NCBI RefSeq assembly: GCF_013694095.1
Contig: NZ_JACEFB010000007.1
Coordinates: 124,001 to 188,000 of the forward strand
Reading direction: 5' to 3'
Source of the DNA: Thermogemmata fonticola
Lineage (GTDB): Bacteria; Planctomycetota; Planctomycetia; Gemmatales; Gemmataceae
Length of the DNA: 64,000 nt
Made by a program: the position numbers and the translations under genes. Numbering within the stretch: the first letter of the stretch is position 1; each line of letters opens with the position of its first letter. The notes beneath the pieces are model-generated. The model ran no database searches and had not been told where the DNA came from. It was given only the letters and a program-made list of their open reading frames with translations. Shown here one piece after another: positions 37,701 through 46,457 of the stretch.

Positions 37701-38123
37701 GATGATCATCAACTGGCTGGGGGACTTCTTCTTGACCGTCACGCCCCGCCGGCGGACCAACTCCGGCAGTACCGGCAGCGCCAGATTCACCCGGTTCTGC
37801 ACCAAAATCTGGGCGATGTTCAAATCGATCCCCGGCTGGAAGGTGATGGTGAGAGTGTAAGAGCCGTCGTTACTGGACACCGAGGCCATGTACAGCATGT
37901 TCTCCACGCCGTTGACCTGCTGCTCGATGGGGGCGGCCACGGTGTCGGCCACGGTCTGGGCATTGGCGCCGGGGAAGACGGCGGACACCTCGATGGTCGG
38001 CGGCGTGATCTCCGGATACTGGGCCACAGGCAGGGAGAACAGGGCCACCGCCCCGGCCAGCGTCACAATGATCGACAGCACCGAGGCAAAAATCGGCCGG
38101 TCGATGAAGAAACGGCTGAACAT
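34710..38123 (-). CDS. RND efflux permease (HAE1/AcrB type), second of two
   Basis: An inner-membrane proton-driven pump subunit of about 1137 residues, a little longer than AcrB because of an insertion of roughly 60 residues between the two halves. Start MFSRFFIDRPIFASVLS is typical of the family and has GAGGAGGA upstream. The proton-relay aspartates of helix 4 are intact (VGIVVDDAIVVVEAVQHH), as are GFIPAQDKGYL, the porter repeats and the second-half helix KNAILIVEFAR. Substrate cannot be read from sequence; HAE1 pumps export hydrophobic drugs, bile-like detergents or lipids. It lies 43 bases after the first RND gene and probably shares its adaptor. Confidence 0.93.
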   Translation of the reverse strand: MFSRFFIDRPIFASVLSIIVTLAGAVALFSLPVAQYPEITPPTIEVSAVFPGANAQTVADTVAAPIEQQVNGVENMLYMASVSSNDGSYTLTITFQPGIDLNIAQILVQNRVNLALPVLPELVRRRGVTVKKKSPSQLMIINLYHRGTEAGSDPQRRQEALLYLSNYATIQLRDELARLEGVGDIAYLGQRDYSMRLWLDPEKLASKGLTTADVVAAVEQQNAQVAAGQVGQPPAPTGQAFQFPLNAEGRLSSAEQFAEMIIKADAEGGRLVRLRDVARVELGALNYDQTCTLDGRPSVALSVYQLPGSNALEVARRVRAKMEELRPRFPEGIDYAIVYDTTPFIEESIREVFHTLRDAVILVALVMLLFLRSWRAALVPLAAVPTAIIGAFAVMAALGYTINTLTLFGLVLAVGIVVDDAIVVVEAVQHHIERGLPPREATALAMEQVAGPVIAIGLVLAAVFVPCVFISGIVGQFYRQFAVTIAVSTLLSVFNSLTLSPALCALLLRDEEQARDPLPRLAFPLLGAAGAWWGLVPLVPPSWPAALEQWGCPPLVLAVGLALGGALLAGLVSRWGNRLLAAFFTAFHSGFERATQAYLLAVGALLRAALLGLAAYAGLVYLTWTTLQQTPSGFIPAQDKGYLLVNVILPDAAALGRTEAEIARLEQIALQTPGVKHTVSVAGQSVLLGTNAPNLGTLYVMLEPFEQRRSAALRAEAIAERLRASLAEAAVGAEISVLGAPPVDGLGTAGGFKLVVLDPSAGPPAALEEAARSVVQRARQQPQWHEVFTGLRTDTPWLYLDIDRDAAYTLGVPTAEILNALQVYFGSYYINDFNLFGRTWQVNVQADAPFRDRLAGFRTIWVRSRSGAMVPLANFLHVRDSSGPVMIQRYNLYNSAAINALPAAGVSSGEAIAALEQASADLPRQYRTAWTELALLQLQTQDTVVRAFVLSVVLVFLVLAAQYESWALPLAVILVVPLCLLSAAWGVGGTGREINIFTQVGFIVLVGLASKNAILIVEFARRRALEDPAHLRAAALEACRLRLRPIVMTSLAFIIGVLPLVVAEGAGAEMRQDLGVAVFAGMLGVTLFGIFLTPLFFLAIQQVVVWFQRSRTTATSPATAAASLSAAEASGQPPVSS

Positions 38124-38166
38124 GGTCCTCCTCAACGGTCTAGGGGGGCGGTTCACGGGGGCGGCT

Positions 38167-41100
38167 TCAGGAGGTCGAGGACGGAGGCGTCGGCGTCGCC
38201 GCCGATCCTGATGGCGGCTTCCCGGAGATGGGCCGCTTCCCCGCCAGGGAAGTGACACCAGCCAGTCGCTGCCGCCACCCCTGCCCCACTTGCATCAGCC
38301 AGCGGTATCCCTGGCTGACCGCCCAGCGCACCAGCCCCACCCCGCTGCCCCACCAGAGCAGCTTGGAAAGCCAACGGGTAACCCGGCTCTGCCAGCCGCT
38401 CCATTGCGCCAGCCGATCCACCACGACGAACCATACCGGCGTGAACAGGATGCCGAAAAACGTCACGCCGAGCATGCCGCCGAGGACCGCCACCCCGATC
38501 GCCTGGCGGATTTCCGCCCCAGCCCCTTGCGCCGCCGCCAGCGGGAGCACCCCGAAGATAAACGCCGCCGAGGTCATCAGGATCGGGCGGTAACGCAACT
38601 GACAGGCTTCCAGCACCGCTTGCCGCCGGCTCAGCCCTCGCAGCCGTGCCTCCCGCGCATACTCCACCAGCAGAATCGCATTCTTGCAGGCCAGGCCCAC
38701 CAGCACGACGAACCCGACTTGCGTGAAGATGTTCACGTCCTGATTGCGGATCCCCAACCGGGTCAGACCCCGCTGCAGCGGAGCGATGCACTGCTCATCC
38801 CACCACCGGGCCGCATGCACCAGCCAATCCCCCAGCCCCCACCAACTGCCGGAGGCCCCCAGCCACTGCTGGACCGTCGCGGCGGCGGAGGACGGATCGG
38901 TCAGCCACACCGCCCAAAGCGAACTGGCCACGCACACCGGCACCCCCAGCATCACCGCCAGCGGGAACAGCCAGCTCTCGTACAGCGCCGCCAGCACCAG
39001 AAACACGAACACCACGGACAGGGCAAAGACCGCCATGCCTGTGTTGCGCGACTGCTTCTCCAGGAAGGTCAGCTCCGTCCATTCGTAAGCGAGGCGGCTG
39101 GGCAACTCCTGCTGCGCCAGCTTTTCCACCAGTTCGATGGCTTCCCCCGTACTCACCCCTGGGGCGATATTCCCGTTGACCGTGGCGGCCGGATACATGT
39201 TGTAGCGGGTGATCACCAGCGGGCCGCTCCGTTCTTCCACCTGGAGCACCGCGCCCAGCGGCACCATCTGGCCCCAGCGGTTGCGCACCCGCAGACGCTT
39301 GATGTCCTCGATTTGGTCCCGCAAGTGCGGCTCCGCCTGGACATTCACCTGCCAGGTCCGGCCAAAGCGGTTGAAGTCATTGACATAGCGGTTCCCCATC
39401 GTCGCCTGGAGCGTCTCGTACACCTGGCTCAGCTCCAGCCCGCGCGCCGCACAGGCCGCCCGATCCACCCGGATGAACCACTGCGGCGAGCTGGCCTTGA
39501 ACACCGTGAACAGCCCCACCAGTTGCTTCTGCTGATTGGCTTTGTCGATAAAGTTATCCGTTTGGCCCTGGAGGGCTTCCGGTCCGACATCGCCGCGATC
39601 TTCGATCATGAGGCGGAAGCCGCCGGCCCGGCCCAGGCGCGGTACCGCTGGCGCCCCGAACACATTCACAATCGCTTCGGGCGCCTGGCGGGCAAACTCC
39701 CGCCGCAAAGCCGCCGCCACCGCATCCGCACTCAGCTTCGCCGAACGCCGCCGCTCGAAACTCTCCAAAATCACAAACATCGACCCGAAGTTGGAACCAT
39801 AAGCGCTCAGCACAAACGAGTTCCCCGCCACCCCACTGACATGCCGCACCGGCTTGACCTTGTTCCCCGCTTCGTCTTCCAGCTCCAGATTCAACGCGAT
39901 CTGGCTGATCCGCGAGATGAATTGGCGCGTCCGCTCGGCACTGGAGGCATCCGGCAACTGAATGCTACAGATGAGATACCCTTTGTCCTGCTGCGGAATG
40001 AAGCCGATGGGTAGCGACCGCCAGGCGGCATAGCCGCTCGCCAGGATCGCGGCGTAGGCGGCCAGGACCAAAACCGGCAGGCGCAGCAGCCAGCCCACCA
40101 GGCGGACATAGCCGCGGCCGGAGGCCTGAAACAGGCCCTGAAATGCTCTGTTGACCAGACGCAGGGGCAACAGAGGCAGGAGCAGCCCCCGCCGCCACCC
40201 GCTCGCCGGCCGCTTCGCTCCCGGACCCCGCAGCAGAATGGCACACAGGGCCGGACTGAGCGTCAACGAATTGAACGTGGAAATCAACGTCGCCGACGCA
40301 ATGGTCAAAGCAAATTGCTTAAAAAAAGCACCAACGATTCCCGAAATGAAAATGCAGGGGAAAAAGACGAACGACAGGACAAAGCCAATGGCGATGATCG
40401 GGCCGGTGACCTGATCCATCGCCCGCTGCGTGGCCTCCCGCGGAGGGTAACCCAGCTCCAGTTGATGCTGCACCGCTTCCACGACCACGATGGCGTCATC
40501 GACCACAATCCCCACGGCCAGAATCAAGCCGAAAAGTGTCAGCAGGTTGACCGAGAAGCCGGCGGCGTACATGACGGCGAAGGTGCCCACAATGGCGGTG
40601 GGGACGGCCGCCAGCGGGATCAAGGCCGCCCGCCACGATCCCAAAAACAGCAGCACGACCAGACCGACGAGCAGGATCGCGTGCCCCAGAGAGCGGTACA
40701 CTTCCCGGATCGACTCGCGGATGAACGGGGTGGTGTCGTAGCCGACTTCGTAGTGCAAGCCGGGCGGAAAATCCTGGCTGAGCCGCGCCATCGTTTCCAG
40801 AACCGCCGCCGCTGTCTCCAGGGCGTTGCAATCCGGCAGGATGAAGATGGCTAAGCTGACTGTCGGCCGATCATCGAACCGGTTGCTGACATCCTCGGCA
40901 CGGGCTCCCATCTCCACACGCGCCACATCCCGCAGGCGGACGAGCTGGCCTCCTTCCCCGACCTTGAGCACGATCCGCTCGAAGTCTGCCGGTTCCACCA
41001 GCCGACCCACACCGGTCAGGGGGAACTGATACGGCTGATCCGGTCGGACCGGCGGCTGGCCCAACTGCCCTGCTGCCAGCGGCAGATTCTGCGCCCGGAT

Positions 41101-41742
41101 CGCCGCCACCACGTCGCTGGCACTCAGGTGCAAAGCCGCCAGTTTTTCCGGGTCCAGCCATACCCGCATGGCGTAGTCCCGCTGGCCGAAGATCGTCACG
41201 TCGCTGATCCCCGGCAGCCGTTGCAACTCGTCCCGCAAATACAGCAGGGCGTAATTGCTCAGATAGAGCTGATCGTAACGCCCCTGGGGATAGTCCGGTT
41301 CCGGCGGCGAGGTCAGCCCGATGGTCAAGAGCAGCTCCGGCGACCGCTTGCGCACGGTCACCCCCGTGGCGCGCACCACCTCCGGCAACTGCGGCAGGGC
41401 CAGATTCACCCGGTTCTGCACCCGCACCTGCGCCAGGTTCAGATCGGTCCCGCTCTTGAAGGTGATCGTGCAGGTGTAGCTGCCGTCACTGGTGCACTGC
41501 GAGTTCATGTACAGCATGTCTTCCACGCCGTTGACCTGCTGCTCGATGGGGGCGGCCACCGTCTGCGACACCACCAAAGCACTGGCGCCGGGATAGTTGC
41601 AGTCGATCTGGATGGTCGGCGGGGCGATCTCCGGGAATTGCGACACCGGCAGGGTGGTCACGGCCAGACCTCCCGCCAGGGTGATGACCAGGGAAAGCAC
41701 GGTGGCGAAGATGGGCCGGTCGATGAAAAAGCGCGCGATCAT
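38167..41742 (-). CDS. RND efflux permease (HAE1/AcrB type), first of two
   Basis: A paralogue of the next gene, 1191 residues, beginning MIARFFIDRPIFATVLSLVITLAGG. Helix 4 keeps both aspartates (VGIVVDDAIVVVEAVQHQ), and GFIPQQDKGYLICSIQLPDA, FGRTWQVNVQAEPH and KNAILLVEYAREARLRG are seen. There is an extra, poorly conserved stretch around residues 945-995 (Trp/Ser/Ala-rich) in the second membrane half and a 90-residue basic tail, which explain the length above 1050. It starts 28 bases after the adaptor gene. Whether the two permeases form a mixed trimer, as MdtB and MdtC do, or separate pumps is unknown. Confidence 0.93.
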   Translation of the reverse strand: MIARFFIDRPIFATVLSLVITLAGGLAVTTLPVSQFPEIAPPTIQIDCNYPGASALVVSQTVAAPIEQQVNGVEDMLYMNSQCTSDGSYTCTITFKSGTDLNLAQVRVQNRVNLALPQLPEVVRATGVTVRKRSPELLLTIGLTSPPEPDYPQGRYDQLYLSNYALLYLRDELQRLPGISDVTIFGQRDYAMRVWLDPEKLAALHLSASDVVAAIRAQNLPLAAGQLGQPPVRPDQPYQFPLTGVGRLVEPADFERIVLKVGEGGQLVRLRDVARVEMGARAEDVSNRFDDRPTVSLAIFILPDCNALETAAAVLETMARLSQDFPPGLHYEVGYDTTPFIRESIREVYRSLGHAILLVGLVVLLFLGSWRAALIPLAAVPTAIVGTFAVMYAAGFSVNLLTLFGLILAVGIVVDDAIVVVEAVQHQLELGYPPREATQRAMDQVTGPIIAIGFVLSFVFFPCIFISGIVGAFFKQFALTIASATLISTFNSLTLSPALCAILLRGPGAKRPASGWRRGLLLPLLPLRLVNRAFQGLFQASGRGYVRLVGWLLRLPVLVLAAYAAILASGYAAWRSLPIGFIPQQDKGYLICSIQLPDASSAERTRQFISRISQIALNLELEDEAGNKVKPVRHVSGVAGNSFVLSAYGSNFGSMFVILESFERRRSAKLSADAVAAALRREFARQAPEAIVNVFGAPAVPRLGRAGGFRLMIEDRGDVGPEALQGQTDNFIDKANQQKQLVGLFTVFKASSPQWFIRVDRAACAARGLELSQVYETLQATMGNRYVNDFNRFGRTWQVNVQAEPHLRDQIEDIKRLRVRNRWGQMVPLGAVLQVEERSGPLVITRYNMYPAATVNGNIAPGVSTGEAIELVEKLAQQELPSRLAYEWTELTFLEKQSRNTGMAVFALSVVFVFLVLAALYESWLFPLAVMLGVPVCVASSLWAVWLTDPSSAAATVQQWLGASGSWWGLGDWLVHAARWWDEQCIAPLQRGLTRLGIRNQDVNIFTQVGFVVLVGLACKNAILLVEYAREARLRGLSRRQAVLEACQLRYRPILMTSAAFIFGVLPLAAAQGAGAEIRQAIGVAVLGGMLGVTFFGILFTPVWFVVVDRLAQWSGWQSRVTRWLSKLLWWGSGVGLVRWAVSQGYRWLMQVGQGWRQRLAGVTSLAGKRPISGKPPSGSAATPTPPSSTS

Positions 41743-41770
41743 AGCGGTGCGAGAGGTGAAGGCAGCGGCT

Positions 41771-43039
41771 TTAGCGCAGGTCCGCCGGCAGCGGGGTGCG
41801 GACCGGCAGGGCTAGCTCGGCGGGCCGTGGCGGCGGCGCCACATCCGCCACTTCCTCCGGCGGCAGGAAAAACTCCGGCAGCGGCGGCAGCTCCGCCACC
41901 TTCGGCTGCACTACTACCCCCGGACGCACCCGCAGCAAGCCCTCCACAATCACCCGGTCCTCCGGTGACAGTACTTTGTCCTCGATCACCCGCCAAGCTC
42001 CATAGCGGGCGCCCAGGCGCACGTTCCGCCGCTGGACCTCGTTCTTCGCATTGAGCACAAAAACATACTTCTGTCCCTGGTCTGTGCCGATGGCCTTTTC
42101 CGGAATGAGCACCGCGGGATGGGGCGGCCCCAACGGCAGGCGCACCCGGATGAACTGGCCCGGCGAGAGCATGTACCACGGCGGACGGGTGATGCGGGGA
42201 TTCTCCAGCAAGGCCCGGATGCGTAGGGTGCCCGTGCTGCTGTCAATTTGGTTGTCCGTGAAGACGATTCGGCCCGCCAGGGGGAAGCTCTCCTCATCGG
42301 TGGCCAAGCCAATGTAGACGGGCCGGGGGCGTTCCCGCGACGAGGTGTATTCCCCTTTGGCGATCATGCTGCGGAAGCGCAGCACCGTCCGCTCATCGAC
42401 ATCGAAGGTGGCGTAGAGGCGGTCCAGGGCCACGAGCGTGGTCAGGATGGTGTCATCGGCGCGGACCAGGTTGCCGGGATCGACCAAGCGGCGGCTGAGC
42501 CGGCCGGCAAAGGGGGCGCTGATGCGGGTGAAGGCCAGGTTGGTCGCCGCCAGGTCGCGGGCGGCGCGGGCCGCCGCCACATCCGCCTCCGCTTCCGCCA
42601 GTTCCCCCACCGCCTGATCATACGCCTCCTTGGCCGTGGCGTTGCGCTCGTAAGCATACTTGGCCCGCTCGTAATTGAGCCGCATGGTCTCCAAATGCCG
42701 CTCGGCTTTCAGGAGCGCAGCCGCGGCCCGCTCGTACTCCGCCTTGTAAATGCTGGCGTCGATCTGGAACAGCGGCGCGCCCGCCTCCACGTCCTGGCCG
42801 TCCTGGAAATAGACCCGTTCCAGATATCCGGTGACGCGGGCGCGGATTTCCACCAGGCGGTACGGCTCGGTTCGGCCCGTGAAGTCTTCGTAGTCGCACA
42901 GGATGTGGACCTGGGGCTGGGCCACGGTCACCACCGGCGGCGGGGTCGGCGCGGGTTCCACCGCTGGCCGCGCACATCCCAGGCTCAGCAGCAGAGCTGT
43001 TGCCAGACCGGCTGCCATGACTGCGCTGTGTCGCCCCAT
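41771..43039 (-). CDS. RND efflux periplasmic adaptor lipoprotein (MFP)
   Basis: A 422-residue membrane-fusion protein that bridges the RND pumps and an outer-membrane channel. The signal ends in a lipobox (LLLSLGCARPAVEP), so it is anchored by lipid. Then come a barrel-lipoyl half (VEIRARVTGYLERVYFQDGQDVEAGAPLFQID), a helical hairpin (about residues 100-170, rich in Ala/Glu/Arg), the second lipoyl half (AFTRISAPFAGRLSRRLVDPGNLV) and the beta-barrel with RVRLPLGPPH. The Pro-rich end is PPPRPAELALPV. Start ATG 43039 follows GAGGGA; TTG 43045 is in frame. No outer-membrane TolC-type gene accompanies the cluster. Confidence 0.9.
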   Translation of the reverse strand: MGRHSAVMAAGLATALLLSLGCARPAVEPAPTPPPVVTVAQPQVHILCDYEDFTGRTEPYRLVEIRARVTGYLERVYFQDGQDVEAGAPLFQIDASIYKAEYERAAAALLKAERHLETMRLNYERAKYAYERNATAKEAYDQAVGELAEAEADVAAARAARDLAATNLAFTRISAPFAGRLSRRLVDPGNLVRADDTILTTLVALDRLYATFDVDERTVLRFRSMIAKGEYTSSRERPRPVYIGLATDEESFPLAGRIVFTDNQIDSSTGTLRIRALLENPRITRPPWYMLSPGQFIRVRLPLGPPHPAVLIPEKAIGTDQGQKYVFVLNAKNEVQRRNVRLGARYGAWRVIEDKVLSPEDRVIVEGLLRVRPGVVVQPKVAELPPLPEFFLPPEEVADVAPPPRPAELALPVRTPLPADLR

Positions 43040-43132
43040 CGTCAAGTTCCCTCGGTTGAAGCGGGGGTTCCCCTTACGCTACTCTCATACCACGCCGGCC
43101 CGGCGATCTTACGGGACGCCGCTACCGCTACC

Positions 43133-43172
43133 GTGGGTTGAGCATGCCTCCGGTGGGTCAAGCATGCCTCCG
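43133..43172. repeat. Tandem 20-bp repeat at the left edge of the accessory island
   Basis: GTGGGTTGAGCATGCCTCCG (43133-43152) is followed at once by GTGGGTCAAGCATGCCTCCG (43153-43172), 18 of 20 bases identical. Each holds the palindrome GCATGC. It marks the junction between the efflux adaptor gene and the phage-like genes. Confidence 0.6.
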
Positions 43173-43227
43173 GTGTTGGCGGGCAAGAGTCGGATGCGCC
43201 ATTTCCGGCTGCGGTTGGGCGGAACGG

Positions 43228-45873
43228 ATGGGGAAACACCGCCTTGGCCAACCTCCACCTGCCAACAGCTCCAAGGGGCGCAACCGGGCTGGTCGGCTGA
43301 CTCCCGTGGTCGTCAGCGAATCTTCCGCAACGACCACGGCCCGACCGGCAGCCCAGTCCACTCGCGGTGATAGCAGCGCTGGCTCCGGTAGTTCATCCTC
43401 GGCTCGCGACACACGCTCCTTGGAAAGCGATCAGACGGCCAGTCGTCCTGAAACATCCGCGGGTAAGAAAAAGAAACTGCGGGACGCTCTGACGGCTATC
43501 AGTCGGCATGTCCAGGAAAAACTATCGCTTTCCCGTCAGGCCATTCAGCAGATTCGTCACAAAGCGGAGAGCCGTTGGCAGCGATTGCAGGAAGTCTTGA
43601 AACAGTGGCGAGCCGGCCGGGCGTTACTGCATCTGAAATCGTTGGCGGTGGAAACCTTTCATGCCTTGGAGCATGTCGCGCTTTATGCGGCGAAAAAGAC
43701 ACAGGTCATTGCGGCGGGAGTGGGTCGGGAACGTGGCTGGCCGCCAGAAAAAGTCGAGGCGTTCCGTCAGTCGCTTTACTGGGCGGATTTCGTGGGGGGA
43801 TATGTAACGGGCGGGATGGCTCTGGCCACCTTAGGTCCTGTTGCCGGTAAAGCGGCTGCGGTGTTACCCTCCGCCTCGGCCGTTTATCTGGCCTATTCCA
43901 CAGTGCGTAATCCTTTGGCGGTCTGGCGGGCGGCCCGGCGAGTCCTGCGTCAGACTGTAACGGAAAACGTCGAAGCTGCGTCTCACATCGCCACCGGCAT
44001 CGCCAGACGGTTACGTGGGCGGAAACACGAAAAGGCCATGGCTCAGCGGGTCTGGTACGAACACCTGGCCGACCTTCTGGATCAACATCCCGATCCGGAC
44101 TGGGTTTGGGCACTCTTTCTGGCGGCCACGGCTCACACCCAAGGGGATGTTCCCAAAGCGCTGGCACTGGTGCAGAAAGCCCTGTCTAGTCAAAAGAAAG
44201 CGAAATCGCCCACGCCGCCGTCGCAGTCGCAACACCGGGTTGGGGAAGTCTGGCAAGGGAAAGACGGAAAATGGTACACGCTCATTCAGGTCGGTCAGCA
44301 CGTTGTGCCAGTGCGAGCCCATGCACCCGACGCGCATCAAGACGAAAAGACGGATCTAAGCGGCTGGCATGCCACCCCAGGTTCTTCTGCAATTTCTCAC
44401 GTCCACTATGATGCGGCAAAGCAACGTCTGACGGTAAAATGGCGGGGCCGCTCTGATCCGCGTTTTATCGCCTACGAGGGAGTAAGCCCGGAACAGGTTC
44501 GGCGCATTCTGAGTTCGCCCAGCGTGGGCCGCTCCATCAATCGCCAGCTGCGACATGATGCGCACCGACGGTGGACCGCCACAGACATCGACGCCCTCAC
44601 CGAACTGGCTTTGCAGCACGAAGATATTCGACGGATTGTCACCCAGGCACGCCGACAAAAAGCTCAGCAACTTTCCGCAACGCTCAGTCAATTGATCGTG
44701 CCCCAAGAGCAATGGTCCGCAGACTACGCGCAACTGGCGAACGCCGCCATTTTGAGCGTTATCCCACAAGAGAAAGACGGAAGACGGAAATGGAATTCCG
44801 ATAACGTCGTTGCCTACGAAGTCATGTATGCCATTGCCGTCGACAACGGTTACATTCACCACGGCGGCACACATGCCATCGATGTCAGCAGTGGTCAGAC
44901 ACTTTACGAAACGGCCGACGGTACGAAAGTCGTGATCGGTATTGACACGAAAACGTCCTTTGGCCAGTCCAAGGTTGGGGATTTTGATGAAAATCGCGCC
45001 TCGCTGCGGCAGAAATGTGACTTCCTCGCCTATCGTCCGAACGATCCCGACGACCACTATGTCACTCAAGGTGTAGCCCGGGGTGTCCCGCGTATGGTGG
45101 TTTACCACGCCGGGGTCGATGTGCACGGCCAGGAGAAAGATTATGGGTTCGCCTACTATGCTTTACTAGGCGGCACGACCAAGTATACTAAGCTTCATGC
45201 AACTGAGGATATCACCTTCACCGTGCCGCCAAACCAGGAAATTACGCTAGGTAAAAAGACTTACCGTGCAGGGAAGAAGATACAGATTCCAAAGGGAGCA
45301 GAGATTCCGCCGGATATTCTGGCTATAGCACAACCCGAGCAGCTGCGCTCTTGGGGTTTTGACCCTTTGCAGCATGCGATGCCGATCAAGATTCACGGCT
45401 TGCACAGCCCGGAGGACCTGGTGAAAAATCCCCAACTGATGAGACAGTCGGATGCACGACTGCAAGAATACCTTCGCATGGTCAAGTACGAAGACTATGC
45501 GGAGAAAGTCGGTATCAAACTTGAAGAGCACGCTGAGCGGGAAATGAAGCAGACAGCCGACTTCGTGGCCAGCGTCGTGCGGTTCCGGGGCGGCAGTACG
45601 GGGAAAGAACACCTCGATATGGTCGCCTATCACGCGGCACGAGCCGACAAAGCCGAACAGGCCCGACAAGAAGCCGAACGCCGGCACCAGGAACTGTCTC
45701 AGCGGCACCAGCGGCATTTGGAGCTGACCAAACGGGCGGCTCAACTGGGCAACCCCGAAGTCCTGATGCAGCTGATAGGACATATGGAAACGGGGGATTA
45801 CGATGCGGCGGAGGAGCTGCTACGTCAGCATGAAGGCAGCAAGCAACGCCCAGCCCCGAGGAAAAAGCGATGA
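43228..45873 (+). CDS. Large KTSC-domain protein of a phage-like island, function unknown
   Basis: About 881 residues from ATG 43228; the frame opens at TTG 43138 but the extra leader looks non-coding, and no strong ribosome binding site decides the start. Layout by eye: a Ser/Thr/Arg-rich disordered start, a helical region with a hydrophobic Gly/Ala segment (WADFVGGYVTGGMALATLGPVAGKAAA), a second helical part, then a KTSC domain at about 386-442 (SSAISHVHYD to SVGRSINRQLR). After it, HAIDVSSGQ with Asp552 and IDTKTSF with Asp573-Thr-Lys575 recall a PD-(D/E)xK nuclease core, which is an inference only. The end is a charged coiled coil. Proteins with such hydrophobic and KTSC parts occur beside head genes in planctomycete prophages, as far as I recall. 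It overlaps the next gene by four bases. Confidence 0.7.
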   Translation: MGKHRLGQPPPANSSKGRNRAGRLTPVVVSESSATTTARPAAQSTRGDSSAGSGSSSSARDTRSLESDQTASRPETSAGKKKKLRDALTAISRHVQEKLSLSRQAIQQIRHKAESRWQRLQEVLKQWRAGRALLHLKSLAVETFHALEHVALYAAKKTQVIAAGVGRERGWPPEKVEAFRQSLYWADFVGGYVTGGMALATLGPVAGKAAAVLPSASAVYLAYSTVRNPLAVWRAARRVLRQTVTENVEAASHIATGIARRLRGRKHEKAMAQRVWYEHLADLLDQHPDPDWVWALFLAATAHTQGDVPKALALVQKALSSQKKAKSPTPPSQSQHRVGEVWQGKDGKWYTLIQVGQHVVPVRAHAPDAHQDEKTDLSGWHATPGSSAISHVHYDAAKQRLTVKWRGRSDPRFIAYEGVSPEQVRRILSSPSVGRSINRQLRHDAHRRWTATDIDALTELALQHEDIRRIVTQARRQKAQQLSATLSQLIVPQEQWSADYAQLANAAILSVIPQEKDGRRKWNSDNVVAYEVMYAIAVDNGYIHHGGTHAIDVSSGQTLYETADGTKVVIGIDTKTSFGQSKVGDFDENRASLRQKCDFLAYRPNDPDDHYVTQGVARGVPRMVVYHAGVDVHGQEKDYGFAYYALLGGTTKYTKLHATEDITFTVPPNQEITLGKKTYRAGKKIQIPKGAEIPPDILAIAQPEQLRSWGFDPLQHAMPIKIHGLHSPEDLVKNPQLMRQSDARLQEYLRMVKYEDYAEKVGIKLEEHAEREMKQTADFVASVVRFRGGSTGKEHLDMVAYHAARADKAEQARQEAERRHQELSQRHQRHLELTKRAAQLGNPEVLMQLIGHMETGDYDAAEELLRQHEGSKQRPAPRKKR

Positions 45874-46412
45874 GTTCTGAGGTCTACTTTTACTTCAACG
45901 GTCGAGAACCTGCGGGGGTCGTGTACAACTGGGGTGAGTTCTGCTGGTGGGCCCGGCAGCATGGTCCGCTGGGGAAAGCCCTCCAGGCCCTTATCGAACA
46001 TGACCAGACCGTCCCAGCCGCCGAGGTGGAACGGGACCTTATCGCTTGCTTTCAGCGGGCCAAGGAATGGCCGGATGAGGCGGAACAATTCCTGGAAACT
46101 GTGCTGTGCCGAGTCTTCGACAACCCTACCATCGGCATAGGATACAATGCTCCCGAAGAGGAAAGGGAAAAAAGAGAGGACCGGTTGTTCTCGGCACGTC
46201 CGCTGATTGTGCGCTTGGCTGACCATGCCCAACGGGGAGAGGAGGCGTGGCGGCCGGTGAAGGAACGGGCCGTGCTGCTGGTGGAGATAGCCGGCCTGCT
46301 ACTGACCCCTCGCAGTGAGTTGAGTACGGAGCCAGACGAAGACGGCTATTCCGAGCTGGATCGTCATGACAGCGAACTGGCGGCGGCATTGGCTCTTTTG
46401 CCACAGAAATAG
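45870..46412 (+). CDS. Acidic protein coupled to the KTSC gene, function unknown
   Basis: A 180-residue soluble protein with no recognisable family. Its ATG overlaps the TGA of the KTSC gene in an ATGA arrangement (45870-45873), so the two are almost certainly translated together. It is helical and strongly acidic in parts (TEPDEDGYSELDRHDSELAA), with Trp-rich VVYNWGEFCWWARQHGPLG near the start. An acidic partner behind a large protein with a nuclease-like patch fits a toxin-immunity or a phage morphogenesis pair; neither is demonstrated. Confidence 0.65.
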   Translation: MSSEVYFYFNGREPAGVVYNWGEFCWWARQHGPLGKALQALIEHDQTVPAAEVERDLIACFQRAKEWPDEAEQFLETVLCRVFDNPTIGIGYNAPEEEREKREDRLFSARPLIVRLADHAQRGEEAWRPVKERAVLLVEIAGLLLTPRSELSTEPDEDGYSELDRHDSELAAALALLPQK

Positions 46413-46436
46413 CCAGCATTTCTTTCCCTGCTTTGT

Positions 46437-46457
46437 GCTTAGAGCTTAGAGCTTAGA
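46437..46457. repeat. Three tandem GCTTAGA units
   Basis: Seven-base unit repeated three times in the short gap between the acidic-protein gene and the terminase remnant. It may be slippage at an old junction. Confidence 0.6.

Noticed and set aside
38290-40014. A 574-residue plus-strand frame rich in His and Pro
   Set aside because: It is antisense to the first RND permease and has low-complexity composition.
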